Positions 42,171 through 53,253 of a stretch of DNA of 64,000 nt are shown here, one piece after another. The notes under the pieces are model-generated. The model made no database searches. It was not told where the DNA came from and saw nothing but the letters and a program-made list of their open reading frames with translations. Position 1 is the stretch's first letter; every line of letters starts with the position of its first letter. This DNA is from Sepiola atlantica (taxonomy: Eukaryota > Mollusca > Cephalopoda > Sepiida > Sepiolidae): positions 103,282,500 to 103,346,499 of the forward strand of contig OY744519.1 in assembly GCA_963556195.1 (NCBI GenBank), read 5' to 3'. The translations under genes and the position numbers were made by a program.

Positions 42171-42275
42171 GATAGGCTCAGGCTCATATCAGATAGGCTC
42201 AGGCTCATATCAGATAGGCTCAGGCTCATATCAGATAGGCTCAGGCTCATATCAGATAGGCTCAGGCTCATATCA
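42171..42275. repeat. 21-bp minisatellite, five exact units
   Basis: GATAGGCTCAGGCTCATATC plus A is repeated five times without variation. Perfect units point to recent expansion. It follows the GIY-YIG-like fragment within the retrotransposon. Confidence 0.95.
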
Positions 42276-42408
42276 GATCTACCAAAGTTCTCGTTACTCT
42301 CTGTTCATCCAATAGTGAAGGATGTTGTTTAGACTCCATGTGGTAAAGAGCAGTGATTCAGGGATAAAAGAGATTCACTAGTACATTAAACACTAATCTG
42401 TTGCAAAG

Positions 42409-42897
42409 TGTGCCGATTTCCAGTGGGAAGTACCGGCACGAGAGGGGGGGGGGGTGCTAACCTTAACAGGAAAACATGAAAACGACTTAATCCAACAACG
42501 GCAACTGACGAAGCAGAGAAAAAGAAGGAAAACGCCTTACCTTGATATGGTTGCAACAGATTGCCGATGTTGCGACCTCGCACTGTGTATTCCTGTGCTA
42601 GGTCAGGTAGTTGTAGAAGTAAATTTCGGGAAATTATAGATCGTTAAAGATCTGAATAAGAGAGATCTTAGCCAAGGAAAACAACACTTGCCTAAGAACA
42701 AAGCCGGCAAAGAAGGGAAGAAAAAGTAGAAAAATTAAGACCCGTAACGTGTGCACCAGCCTGTATTTATGGCAGACAAGTGACACGTGACGTTGATCAT
42801 GGAATAAAAACAACTGCAAGCAAGGCACTCGCTTCTTGGTCTCAAGTCACTCCGTCAGTGGCCGTTGAAAGGTGAGTGCCCCTAACTTTTTCTGACA
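42409..42897 (-). mobile_element. BEL/Pao element, LTR (5-prime by pol direction)
   Basis: Starts TGTGCCGATTTCC and ends TCTGACA, matching 39009-39496 with only a G-run length change noticed by eye. The minus-strand sequence just inside it, CTTTGCAACAGATTAGTG, is the place for a primer-binding site; I cannot name the tRNA. The flanks join the foldback arm at CTACGAAA and AAAAGTATCCAC, where A-richness hides the exact target duplication. Confidence 0.85.
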
Positions 42898-43372
42898 AAA
42901 AAAAAGTATCCACCTTTTCTTAAAATACACAACACGAAATATAGAATTGCGTTTAAAATTTGTTTTTTATTTAGTAAATAAAAGTAAAAAAAAAAAAGAT
43001 AAATTGTTTTGTTTATTGCAAAACGACAGATTACAAGTCAGCCGATTTTTAAAAAAGCGTATACATGTTAAAAGAAAAAAAAAACGAGTTGTTTTGTAAA
43101 TAACGACCACGTGTATTGCGAGGTCAACACGCCGGTGCTTCCAAAAGATGTCCCGCTTGTTTTGTTACTGAACTGGGGTCCCTATTGTTGTCTTGGTCCG
43201 AAATTTCTTGTATTTATTTAATACATATATTATCCTTTTATCTCAGTCTTCTGTGCTTTCTTCTATATGCTTTATTTCAGCATTTTATCAACTCTGACAA
43301 GTAACAATTTAATTATTCTTTTCCGGAATCACATCAACACCCACTCCATGCCTGGTCTCCTTATCACTGATA

Positions 43373-43630
43373 CTAACGCATGTGTGTGTCTGACAGAATA
43401 TTGTCTATTGACCAATGCTTGTCCGGTTGTCCCTTAAAATCGCTGACATCTTTGACATTTGCAATCTCTTCCGGCAGTTCATTCCAGCTCTCGACCACCC
43501 ATAGCTCAAATGAAAACTTTCTAGTGTTCAATCTTCCGTACTTCTTGGAGATCTTGGAGTTGTGTCCCCTTTGTTCTGTTGGTTGTGTTAAGCACGTAAT
43601 TCTTTTTAATTTAATTTTATTGTGCAAAAA
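43373..43630 (-). pseudogene. Jockey-like LINE, C-terminal fragment
   Basis: The 84-codon frame reads RITCLTQPTEQRGHNSKISK, then RKFSFELWVVESWNELPEEI and NVKDVSDFKG. This is the usual C-terminal motif set of another non-LTR family (…R..FS.RVV..WN.LP…V.A.S...FK..LD..W). It starts about 175 bases right of the foldback element. No RT domain is left. Confidence 0.7.
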
Positions 43631-43894
43631 GTTGATTTCATTATAGTTGCTATTTAAAAAAAAGAAAAGAAGTCTCTTTCAAAAACTTGTAGTGTGCAAA
43701 GGCAAAGGTAATAGTAATGACAAACTCTATCCATACATACCCGACTTTACTCCTCAATAACAATGAAACGCGGCAGAAACATAGAGAATTCCCTGACAAA
43801 TGATTTTGCAAAAAATGTTGATGACGTTGGTATTTTTTTGGTGACATGATCAGTTGTATCGAGGTGTGTTGAAATTTAGTACTTTTTTTTACAA

Positions 43895-44140
43895 ACGAGT
43901 CACAGCTTATCAAGGCTTAAAGACCACTCGAGGATAAGGGTTAATAGAGATTGACAGGTGGACAGTAAAACAACAATGGTTGTAACTGATCAGAAATTGA
44001 TTATTTAAAAGGACGGCTCAACAAGAATTTGTTTACATTGAACTTGAAAACGGCAATGTTGTAGTGAGCCGGGAAGCAGCCCCGTCGTACTGTGTTCTGC
44101 AGACGGGCAGTTCTAGGAAATAAACTTTGCTCATGGAAGT
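43895..44140 (-). mobile_element. LINE 3-prime end, CTTGATAAGCTGTGAC family
   Basis: On the minus strand GAACTTCCATGAGCAAAGTT, FKFNVNKFLLS-like coding and a tail ending CTTTAAGCCTTGATAAGCTG match the copies at 28262, 29030 and 50940. Confidence 0.6.
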
Positions 44141-45299
44141 TCTGTTTGGTTCTGTAGTCTTCAACTTTTTCTCCAAACCGTTAAAGCTATCGTCATAACA
44201 CTTTGCAGACATATAGGTACTGCATTAAAAAAAATAACATTTAAAAAACTATCAGCTAGCATCAGCATTTCTATAATGACGTCATTAATAAACATTTATT
44301 TGACCCCTGTACATTTTTATAGCAACACAACTTGTTTAGCAATGTAAATTTTAGGAAAAGTTGTAGCAAAGTCAAAAGTAATGACAAAGTTTATCCATAC
44401 ATAATATATTTTAGTAGCCTTTATTACGACCTATGTTGTTTGATGAGATGCAAGTAGTAAAGGGGCTACGTTCAGAGGTCATTTTCCCATAAAATATCTG
44501 TGTAGTAGTGTCATGACTGACAAGGGTTCGTGTGGCAAGTTGAGTCTCTCACTGGCGACAGAACTTGGCCTCTCACTTATATAGTCAATAGGAACAGGTG
44601 CCCAGCTCCCAGAGTCGACTCTTTCCGATAGGCAACAAATCTATATTGAGTATTTTGATAGAATTGGCCAATCAGCATTATATTATCATTGTTATTGTTA
44701 TTATTACTGCTGAAACAGTGGTTCCACAAACTAAAGCAAAATAACTCTACTTTTTTAAAATTTATGAAAACTAAACCAAGCAGCGACTTAACCGATTTCC
44801 TCAACTTGACATGGCCATGGTTAAAGGAGTCCGCCCGACAAATATAACCAGTTAGATAGATGCGATATTCATATCCAAAAGAAATACACCGGATGACATC
44901 GGATCTTTCTTTTTCAGGGCTTTTCATGTGCTGTAAGAATTACCGGAAGGAAGATACAGAAACTAAGTGGAAGTTCTCTCTTGTCAAGTTGTCTAAGGTT
45001 TTAAATGTCATCCTGACTTTCTGCTGCTTTGAATCGAGACATTTTGCAGTTAAAAAAAGGTGAGGGCAAGTAAGAATGTATATTTTGCAAGCTTTATTTA
45101 TCCATAATGCGTAACAACAGCTTTCCGTAAACAACATTTGAAGGGGGAGGGGCAGTAAAATCAATTATAGATGTGTAGAATCTAAATGCATATTTATTTT
45201 CTGCCAATTAAGATTTTATTATTTTAAAAAGTTTTTAAAATTTATTTTGTTCATCCTAAACAAGGCATAGTGTCACTGTGATAGGGGCCAGCTTTATCA
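44141..45299. other. Nothing recognised apart from an LTR-like block
   Basis: 44590-44650 carries GAACAGGTGCCCAGCTCC and a GATAGGCAAC-like CCAAT position, related to 6550 and 7942. TTATATAGTC precedes it. No coding frame is supported. Confidence 0.4.
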
Positions 45300-45935
45300 G
45301 GAGCAAGGAGTTGAGCAGCAAGATGTTTGTTCACATTACATCTAAATTTCTGCATATTGGTACGGTCAGGGAAGCAGGAGGGTTTAAGGAAAGAAACTAT
45401 TAGAGTATGAAATCTGGCATCTACAGATCTCTACAGTGAAGAGGTGGGACTTTGCTGCTAGTCGGGTGCGTCGGGGGTATTTTCGTTGAGGGTGTACAAG
45501 TACAGTAAGTTCATTGGAGCGCATTCCACGGAAGTACTTGTAAAACAGGCACAAGGATGCAACACTGTGGTGATGCGACAAAGGCTGGAGATTGGCAGAC
45601 AGTGCGGGACCTATTAGGTTAGAAATATTTTTTTCACCCTGTCCAAGAGGGAGAGGCTAGTGGTTCGTGCACCAGCCCAGATGTGGCAACAGTATTCCAT
45701 GCATGGGCGAATAGTGGCTTTACAAATATATAGGATACTGGCAGGTGTGAGAAGTTTTCTAGCCCGGTAGAGGGAGGCTACCTTCTTTGCGGAAGATTTG
45801 GCAGCATCTTCTATGTACTTATTCCACTTTATGTTGCCTAAGAATGTCAGAGCGAAGAGTTTAAACGTTGGACTCTTGGGAATGGTGCTATCAGTCATGC
45901 CAATCAGTGATTCATGTGACATAGTATTAATCTTC
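45300..45935 (-). pseudogene. CR1/Jockey-like LINE, C-terminal third
   Basis: Minus-strand frames join as TFKLFALTFLGNIKWNKYIE, KKVASLYRARKLLTPASILY, RPCMEYCCHIWAGA, SLLDRVKK, then after a frameshift HHSVASLCLFYKYFRGMRSN and SYSNSFFP. This is the thumb and C-terminal region after the RT domain. The order agrees with 27280-27600 and 50940-51600. The tail and RT core are missing. Confidence 0.75.
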
Positions 45936-45999
45936 TGTGCAACAAATCAAAGATTACTTCCATATTACAAAATGTCCATTAACCAATCAGAATCCTAAT

Positions 46000-47440
46000 G
46001 ACAACACATTGATATGGTATGTTTGTACGTTGAAAGGATAAAATGAACAAACAGCGTAAGATTTACATGTGCCATCACTGGCATGCTTTATTCAACTGAG
46101 CAGGGAAGGGGAGAAGGACATTTTTAACATCACAAGCCCCGTTTTCCAGATAATTGAAAAGAAAAACAAATTGAATGAATGTGTAGGGTGCACTGGTTTT
46201 GGACACTACAGAGTTGTCGCACAAAATGAAGAATATCTAGAGTCCCGCTAATCGATGTTCCTATCTTAAAAGGTAGAGCAAAAACTAATGTTTTTTTTTA
46301 ATTGTTTTATATAACGTACATTGCTGTTTTTCATAAATGTCAACTGTAATAAATGTGTTAATCATACTTTTGATCTTAGCCTTTCGTTCTAATTAGGGAT
46401 ATGGTTGGAATATATGTTTTATACATGATCTGTGAAATAAAATAACTTATATTCTAACAAATGTTTTATTCGCTAATTCTTTTGGGTGGTCTGATTGTAT
46501 GACCAGATTTAGATGCTTGCTTATTTGGGGTATCACTGTCTAGATTGGTATCTTTTTTTTTTGATGTAGAGGTTATGTGGTTGGTTGGTTAGAAAGAAAG
46601 TCAGAGTGAAGAATGTAACTTAGTAGAGTTAGTTGTATCTGACCGCATCTGACTGAAATAGAATATTGAACAAGAAAAAGGGTCACCATCTTCCATAAAT
46701 AAGACAGCATCAACACAACTAAATAGATATCAACTTTTATTCAAAGGAAAACCGGAACACGAGAATTGTTCGGTAGGCTGACTTTCGTCGATAAACGAAT
46801 GCTGAATCCTGGAGTTTCATTCTAGCAGGCCTGTTTGTAGTGAAAAGTCGAGCACAGAACAATATCCTATCAAGAGGCGATCAAAATGGAAACTGATCTT
46901 GAATTGTCTTTTTTGGCTCCAAAATACGTTTATGCATATTAATCTTGCTTCTGTGCAGATGTATCATGACACGTGCACGTGTACAAAGCCAAACCACAAC
47001 TCAATCAAACGCATGATACTGCACATACATTTTAACAAAATAGGTCCCTCATTTAACTCCTACAGTATCATGTGTTTTGTGTAGGGCATGTTTAGCATGT
47101 TGACTGTAAGTTTTGTATGTGTTGAACACTTTGTTTTGGGAATGTCTCTACTCTTTGTGTGGGGCTTATAGTTTAATCCTATGGGATCTCAGGTTGATAC
47201 ATCTTGGAACTCATTGTTGTCCTGGATGGTTCTTCCCTCAGGTGTTGTCAATTTCTGTGAATGTTTTTCCCTGATGGATTCTTTTTTTTTTTACATGGCT
47301 TATCCTCGCCTTGATTTATATATACCGTACAGGCTGATGAGTTTATACGTATTTTCCGTAGGTGCAAATAATGCCAGAAATTAAAAATCTTACATATTTA
47401 TATATAATTCAAAATAAAAGAGTCAAGTGTACAAAGGTTA
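46000..47440. other. Nothing recognised
   Basis: No coding frame longer than about 65 codons, no repeat copy within the window and no RNA gene could be supported. Confidence 0.4.
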
Positions 47441-47444
47441 CAAT

Positions 47445-47690
47445 GAACATAAGTATAGAACACCAATCTTTTTATATTCTTGTCAAACAATTAATAAATA
47501 TCCCAATATCTTTAATGCAAAAAATAATAGCAATAACCAAACATATTGAACACCGATCATTCTATGTTCTTGTCGAACAATTAGTTAATACCGTTTCCCT
47601 ATATGCTTAATGCAAAAAATAACAGCAATACACAGAACACTCATCCATATTCTTGTCAAGCAATTAGTATGTCCCAACATCTTTAGTCTA
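47445..47690 (+). repeat. Tandem repeat, about 100-bp unit, three copies
   Basis: Each unit has GAACACxxATCxTTxTAT, TTCTTGTCxAACAATTA and TTAATGCAAAAAATAAxAGC. It lies directly downstream of the Harbinger transposase end and may belong to that element's 3-prime region. Confidence 0.7.
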
Positions 47691-47827
47691 CTTTACATAT
47701 GCAATCGTTGCAACTGCCAGGGAACAGACAGAGTTGCATTAAATGCTCTTGCATAATCCTGGCAAAGTATATTTGACGCATTGGCATATTTGTTGAATGA
47801 ATAACCGACACATGTACGGTCCACAAA

Positions 47828-48476
47828 CTAGAGAGGGCTGATATCCTCCTGTCGCCATGTGCCAAGGTTTATGTCACCATTATTCACATCCTCATCATCA
47901 ACACATCCAGATGGGAGGTAGTTTCTCGAAAAAGTCATGCAGAGCCAGTTTTGAATTGCGCATGCAGCGGTAACAAGTTTCTCTGTTGTGTCTACTTTTA
48001 AATAAATTGATCTTAAGAAGATACGGAATCTGGATGCTAGGATGCGAAAGGCATTTTCAACAACACACTTAGCTCTTGTCAAGCGATAATTGAACACTTT
48101 CTCTCCTAGGGATAGACTCCGATGACAAAAAGGCTTTAACACATTTGATTGAAGTGGAAAAGCATCATCTCCCACACAAAGTCCTCTATCAGGCCAATTT
48201 AGGAGATTATTTTTCATTGCTATGTTCAGCGTTGATTTTCTGAAAATAGTAGTCAGATGCTCGTTCATCATTGTATCTAAAACAGTAATCTGCATCCACC
48301 AATGCCAACAAGATTATGCTATAGTCCTCTTTATAATTGTAGTATGTCGCAGTACTATTCTGAGGACGAATGATCCTTACATGTTTCCAATCAAGGGCCC
48401 CACACCAATTAGGAAAGTTCCACCTTGCATCAAATGATCTTTGGATTGATTGCCACTCCTTCATTGTGTCAGGAAC
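47828..48476 (-). pseudogene. PIF/Harbinger transposase, exon 2 (catalytic part)
   Basis: After the acceptor CTACTTTACAG the frame reads VPDTMKEWQSIQRSFDARWN and then CGALDWKHVRI, whose D is the first catalytic residue of the DDE triad. NYKEDYSIILLALVDADYCF follows. A frameshift near 48250 leads into NWPDRGLCVGDDAFPL (second D) and RAKCVVENAFRILASRFRIF (catalytic E), then AACAIQNWLC. The order is that of HARBI1-type proteins, which cut and paste Harbinger DNA. The frameshift makes it a pseudogene. The 5-prime exon is at 49353-49778. Confidence 0.85.
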
Positions 48477-49352
48477 CTGTAAAGTAGAACTTTTGAAGTT
48501 AGATAAAATTAATTGCAGCATAAAAATTACAACTAGGTATTTTTAGTTAAAACTGTTTTACTCAATACAGTATGTGCTGCTTCTTTTCATTTCATGACCT
48601 TTCCTCAATTACTCAGAGTAGTACAGCAAATGTCTACAATTCCAGCCAAGAGAAAGGAGATCAGAAGGACACCAGTAGATTGCTAGGACCTCACACAGAA
48701 AATTAATCACAGGATGAAGGAACAAGGACAGCTTCACAAACAGTTTCAAAACCTCAGACGAACAAGCGGTCACTAAAAATTGATGGGAGCTCCAGAAACC
48801 TCCAAGAAATTATTGAAGGTGAAGACCCCAAAGAAGACAGCATCCAGGTTTGAGAAGGCTTTTTAAAACTGCACAAAGATAGCAGAAACTCTACATCCAT
48901 CACCATTACTGCACATTCCTTCTCCAGGCACTTCAACTCTACCGCCTTCTCCAAGTACTTACACTGTTCCGGCTTCTCCAATCCCTTTTGTGCCTTCTCG
49001 ATGCGGTTCCACTGTCCAAGACTCTCTACCTTCCATAAGTACCATGAACAATGCAATGATCATATGCTGTACTGCAGAAGATTCTCTGCAAGCTATGTAT
49101 CTCCAGATGTAAGGGCAATAGCTTATATAGCTGCATTTTCGAAATGACTAGTCCTACTGCTTAACATTTACGTGTACTTTATGGATAGAATATACTGCAG
49201 TTTTCTTTTTCTTTTTACTTATTTTAATAGTACTTGTTTTCTTTATACATTATTTTTGGCAGACGTTCAACTTGTTGGGTTATCGTGGATCTACTTATAA
49301 AATATGGATATATTTTGTACTCATATGAAAAATAAAACGTAAACAAACTTGC
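48477..49352 (-). other. GC-AG intron of the Harbinger transposase
   Basis: Donor AAG|GCAAGT and acceptor TTTACAG bracket it. The phase is 0 and the joined protein reads DVLASYIK|VPDTMKEW, as HARBI1-like proteins do. A + strand stretch inside (48630-49060) has coding-like texture without an intact frame and could be a remnant of a second Harbinger protein; this is not established. Confidence 0.6.
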
Positions 49353-49778
49353 CTTGATATATGAAGCCAAAACATCATAAATCGTTGTCAATACATTGGG
49401 TAAATTGTGTTTTGCGGCACTCTACACAACATCCCAAGTGAATACAAGCTGTCACCACTTGCCATGTACCGTAGTTTAGTCTTGCATGGAACTGCCATTT
49501 TCATAACACTATCTTGTTTTGTTTTTTATTTCTAGTTTAATTATTTCAAGCAACTCCTCAAACTTCATTGGACAAATTCGCAAGACATTCATGCAACTAG
49601 TTGGGTCTTCTGCAGCCAGTTTTCTCAACAGATTGTTGGATGTTCCAAGTTTCCCCTTCTGGCTATCCACTGCCTTACCCATTTTTTTTTTCTGTAAAGT
49701 CCCAAGTCTTCCAAAATTTCTTTGTCCATTTCGGCACATGCAGACCTGATTAAAAATCTGGTGCCTGACCCCCGACAT
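49353..49778 (-). pseudogene. PIF/Harbinger transposase, exon 1
   Basis: The 89-codon frame ends NLLRKLAAEDPTSCMNVLRI, then MKFEELLEIIKLEI, which is the usual N-terminal part. After a stop and a shift it continues VPCKTKLRYMASGDSLYSLG and MLCRVPQNT (the helix-turn-helix-like part), and after another shift LPNVLTTIYDVLASYIK up to the splice donor. Two disruptions in the exon confirm inactivation. Upstream at 49795-49965 lies CpG-rich sequence with GCGAAGTCGCGTAGTGTGAC-type words, suggestive of a Harbinger end. Confidence 0.75.
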
Positions 49779-50130
49779 GTCTGCGCTGTAGACAAAGGCA
49801 CGGAACTGCTAGACGAGTAGTCGATTCGCTGTTACAAGTAATGGCGAGTGAAATCGTCTTGTGTGACCAGCTCAGTCGCTGCAACTGTCATATGGCGAGC
49901 ACCTGCTGCTACAAGTAGTGGCGAGCGAAGTCGCGTAGTGTGACTGAGGCTTAAGTGACAGTCTTCTGCAGGTTGAAGGTTCAATCCTCAGTACAAGCGA
50001 TACTAAGAATATAATTAAGAATTATTTAAGACTTCTATCCGTTATAGCTCACGGGATGAGAACAAACTACCCCCAGGGATTAAATAAAGGGTTCTGTTCG
50101 AAATTCCGTACAGATTCCTAAGTTTGAAAA

Positions 50131-50178
50131 GATGCGCTTGAAGAAGGTTGGAGGTTACATGGCCGAAACGGTGTGAGA
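50131..50178 (+). ncRNA. Penelope-type end, hammerhead-like motif 1
   Basis: GCGCTTGAAGAAGGTT, then GGCCGAAACGG, then TGTGAG. It matches the class 2 layout (CTGANGA plus extra A, stem II GGTT/GGCC, GAA, ACG...), but the first core C has become T and the stem III palindrome is broken. Dead copy. Confidence 0.5.
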
Positions 50179-50335
50179 ATAACATCCAAGATGAGAACAG
50201 TAACCCAAACAATGTAAATCATACAAGATTATAAGTTTGATTGTCATAAATAATAAATACTTGAAAGAGAATAAAAAGTAATTTATATTAATTGTGATTA
50301 TTTGGATTACTATTCTCATTTTGGTTGTTATTTTA

Positions 50336-50383
50336 ACTATGTTTCAGCCGATGTAACGTCTGACCTTCTTCAGGTGCATCTTT
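50336..50383 (-). ncRNA. Penelope-type end, hammerhead-like motif 2
   Basis: On the minus strand GCACCTGAAGAAGGTC, then CATCGGCTGAAACATAGTT. Core CTGAAGA and GAA are intact, stem II is GGTC/GGCT-like, but the palindrome is ACAT. It is inverted relative to its neighbours at 50131 and 50541. Confidence 0.5.
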
Positions 50384-50540
50384 TCGAACTTGTAACTCTT
50401 TAAGTCAAACTGAACCCTGGAAGAAGAACAATCTGCCTCCGAGGATTATATAAATGGGTTCAGTTCGAAATTCCGTATAGGTTCCCAAGTTTGACATAAA
50501 GATTCCCAAGTTAGGCTATTGCGTTCCAAATTTGAAAAGA

Positions 50541-50585
50541 TGCACCTGAAGAAGGTTGAAGGTTACATCGGCCAAAACGTTGTGA
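50541..50585 (+). ncRNA. Penelope-type end, hammerhead-like motif 3
   Basis: TGCACCTGAAGAAGGTTG, then CATCGGCCAAAACGTTGTG. Core CTGAAGA, the extra A, stem II, palindrome ACGT and stem I CAC/GTG are kept, but GAA has become AAA, which should abolish cleavage. The three copies share flanks (TTTGAAAAGATGC). Confidence 0.55.
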
Positions 50586-50939
50586 AAATAACAACCAAGA
50601 TGAGAATAGTAGTTAGAATAATCCAAATAATTCAAATTATCAATCCTTATCTAAAAAATTCTGAAAGAGAAAAAAAGTCACTGACGAAAAGCAGCAAAAG
50701 AAGGAAAGAAAAAAAAAACAATGCGAAAAGGAACAAGTGAAAAAGACTAGTATAGGTATATACCTTTGTCGCTGTTAGTTTAGTAGTTTAAGATTAGCCT
50801 TGTGTTCAGAAGAACTGGAGATATGAACCAAATTATAGGTTAGGTTTAAAAAAAATATGGTTTGAATTTTATAAATAAATGTTTATGGGGATGGTGATTG
50901 GTCCCCAACCACCTGCACATAGAAGCGGTAATTGTTTTT

Positions 50940-51600
50940 TAGTAATGGATCATCACTTATCAAGGCCAAACCCCACTCAAGGATACGATTAAGGAGATCG
51001 AATTATTGTCAGCTGAGAGATGAAGAACCTTACGAGAGGAAAGATTGATGGCACGGACCAAGCTTGAATTACTAGTGGGGACGGTTCATAGCAGGAATCT
51101 ATTGACATTGGATTTGAGGACGACCATGTTGTAATCTGCAGGAAAGCAGTCCCGTGGTAATGTTTTCCATAGACGGGAAAACTTTGCAAAGAAACTGTTT
51201 GTGGAAGTTTCGCCTGGCACTAGGCACATGGAGTAAGAAAGCAAATTTCTTGCTGTGAATGTCTTACAATGAGGAACCAAAGATGGGAGCTCAATCGAGT
51301 ATCTTCCATGAAAATAATGATAGAGTAGAGAGAGACTAGCAATGTCTGTGAGAAAGGTGCGATTTTAAACCCTGTCTAGGAAACAAGGAGTGCTCTGAGT
51401 GGTGCCTCCACAGATGTGGCAACAATACTCCATCTTAGGACATATCTGGCTTTTGCATAGGTAGAGCATTGTATCAGGAGTCAGGTACTTTCTGGAGCGG
51501 TAGAATGATCCAACCATTTTAGATCTGGGGAGAAAGTCAGTCCTAGGAGCTTATATACATTTTGAAGTAGGCTCAGCTCTCAGTTGTAGACTGCCTATGA
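50940..51600 (-). pseudogene. CR1/Jockey-like LINE 3-prime end with tail
   Basis: On the minus strand the frames read YRSRKYLTPDTMLYLCKSQI, PKMEYCCHICGG, then LVPHCKTFTARNLLSYSMCL, FFAKFSRLWKTLPRDCFPAD and YNMVVLKSNVNRFLL, followed by a short untranslated tail GGCCTTGATAAGTGATGATC. This is the fullest of four copies of the tail. Stops and frameshifts inactivate it; the RT core is missing. Confidence 0.75.
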
Positions 51601-51609
51601 AACTCTGGG

Positions 51610-52339
51610 TATGAAGATCCAATCACTCAAAATTGTATACTTCTCAAATAAAACAAATATTACATGCTATTATTACATTCCTCCTCATCACATATACACA
51701 CACATTTATACATTTACTTAAAACGTTAAATTGTTTTCTATCACTGTAAAACAAAATTGTTTTTATTGTATTAACACAATTATTGATTGAAAATTTAAAA
51801 AAAATGATCACAGGAAAAATTGTCTATTTTAAATTTCATACAAATAATATTGATACTTTTGTCGATGAGAACACGTGTGTATATTTAAGTAAGTCTTACT
51901 TTTTTTTAACTAAAAAAAAATGCTGTGATTGTTGATAGAATTGAAATAACCGTCTCAATTCATTTCGACTGGGGTAAAGCAATGATGATCCAACATAGAC
52001 AATGAAGAGTGCTTACAAAATTATTTAATTTGTATTATGATTGTTTCATTATAAATCCAAATTCAGCATCAACTGTCTCGACTTGATTTCATAATTTGTA
52101 TAGTTACAGATATTTCTTATTTTAAACTTAATATCTATTTAAAATTATCAGCCGAATGACACTTTTATGTGTGACAATATTTAACATTCTAAATGCAAAA
52201 TTAGGTTAGCGAATTGAATCTGTGGGGTTAGATTTCGTTACATCTGGAATTCAAGGCTTGGTTGTTTTGATAGGTTATGATAGTAATAATATTCACTAAT
52301 ATTCATATAAAATTATAGATTTACGTTAGTAATTTAATT

Positions 52340-52340
<1 letters not shown>
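51610..52340. other. Nothing recognised
   Basis: AT-rich sequence without supported genes or repeat copies. GAATCTGTGGGGTTAGATTT (52215) is echoed by GAATGTGTGAGGTGAGATTT (54911), so part of it is a dispersed repeat. Confidence 0.4.

Positions 52341-52344
<4 letters not shown>

Positions 52345-52413
<69 letters not shown>
52345..52413. repeat. (CA)n(TA)n microsatellite
   Basis: About 56 bases of CA followed by a short TA run, abutting the inverted repeat arm. Confidence 0.95.
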
Positions 52414-52415
<2 letters not shown>

Positions 52416-52572
52416 TAGAGGAAGCATTATTATAATCAATGAAACAGACGAGTGGAAAAAAAAAGGAAAATTGTTAAAATTACCTTAAGGCCTTATCGTC
52501 TGACCCTCTGAGAGGAAACGTCAGAATGGTAAATTAAAAACTAAAAGTCGAATGAGATATGAGGGGAAAAAA
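52414..52572 (+). repeat. Inverted repeat arm flanking a Penelope end, left
   Basis: Near-exact reverse complement of 53238-53399. It contains a hairpin GTCTGACCCTCTGAGAGGAA followed by ACGTCAGA. Confidence 0.8.
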
Positions 52573-52632
52573 CTTATTTCAGTTGGAGGAAACGATTGAG
52601 AGGGAAAAAAAAAAAGGGTAAAGCTCTCAACG

Positions 52633-53253
52633 TTATGGTGGCTTTGAATCATTAAAGATCTCCAACTGATGCTTCAAAATCTTTTGTCTACACAGGCTAG
52701 GTCGAGAGTTGTTAATGACTAACGCCTCAATAATATTGAGATGGTAGTTCGACCTGGCACTGTGTAAAACAGAAAACCACCCATCGGAATAGTTGTCAGA
52801 ACAACTGTTTGTACTAACGAGGTGATTACCGATGGCTGATTCCTGTGCCTGGAAGTTCCCGGATGATCTTGAAACCTTGTGTAGGCGAATATCACGTGGT
52901 ATGTGTTGGGATATTCTAAATTCTAATCTTTGGGATGTCTTGCCAACGTAGTCAGCTCCACACTGACACATGAATTTATAAACTACAGAATTCTATTGAA
53001 TGGCTGGCGAAACATCCTTACGAAAAGAAGAGAAAAAGGTTTGAGTCGTGTAAACTACCCTCAACATGGTTGCCGGAAAACAACGTTGAGTAGAAGAAGA
53101 AATCCTTTTAACAATGTCAAGGCCGTCAGAACCCAACCATGGGAGTTTCAAATAAATAGGGCAACGTGACGGGCCAATAAATTTACCACCATTAAATAAA
53201 GCAACTTTACGTGCAATGGTGCCATTTATAGTATTGAAGTTTTTTCCCCTCAT
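52633..53253 (-). pseudogene. Penelope-like element: RT end and GIY-YIG domain, one stop
   Basis: On the minus strand RKVALFNGGKFIGPSRCPIY, LKLPWLGSDGLDIVKR and FFSSFRKDVSPAIQ form the connector known to follow the Penelope RT. A TAG at about 52989 interrupts, and in the same frame NSVVYKFMCQCGADYVGKTS (YKF...DYVGK is the GIY-YIG core) and RLEFRISQH follow, with NIIEALVINNSRPSL downstream (E as metal ligand). One nonsense codon in more than 200 is the only defect seen, but the RT itself is missing. Inverted repeats flank it closely. Confidence 0.8.

Larger units (their letters stand above)
38038..43197. mobile_element. Foldback element, split by a BEL/Pao insertion
   Basis: Left arm 38038-38500 is the reverse complement of 38857-39008 joined to 42898-43197. 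The outer ends are CGGAGCAAGATAACAATAGG and CCTATTGTTGTCTTGGTCCG; inner ends meet at GGAGGCAAAA. The arms are about 460 bases. The central spacer holds two U2-like words (38499-38528, 38742-38756) and extra arm fragments. The retrotransposon at 39009-42897 interrupts the right arm cleanly, so it is the younger insertion. No transposase is visible; a non-autonomous DNA element is likely. Confidence 0.75.

Noticed and set aside
42171..42275. CRISPR-like array
   Set aside because: Units are directly tandem without spacers, and the setting is an animal genome.
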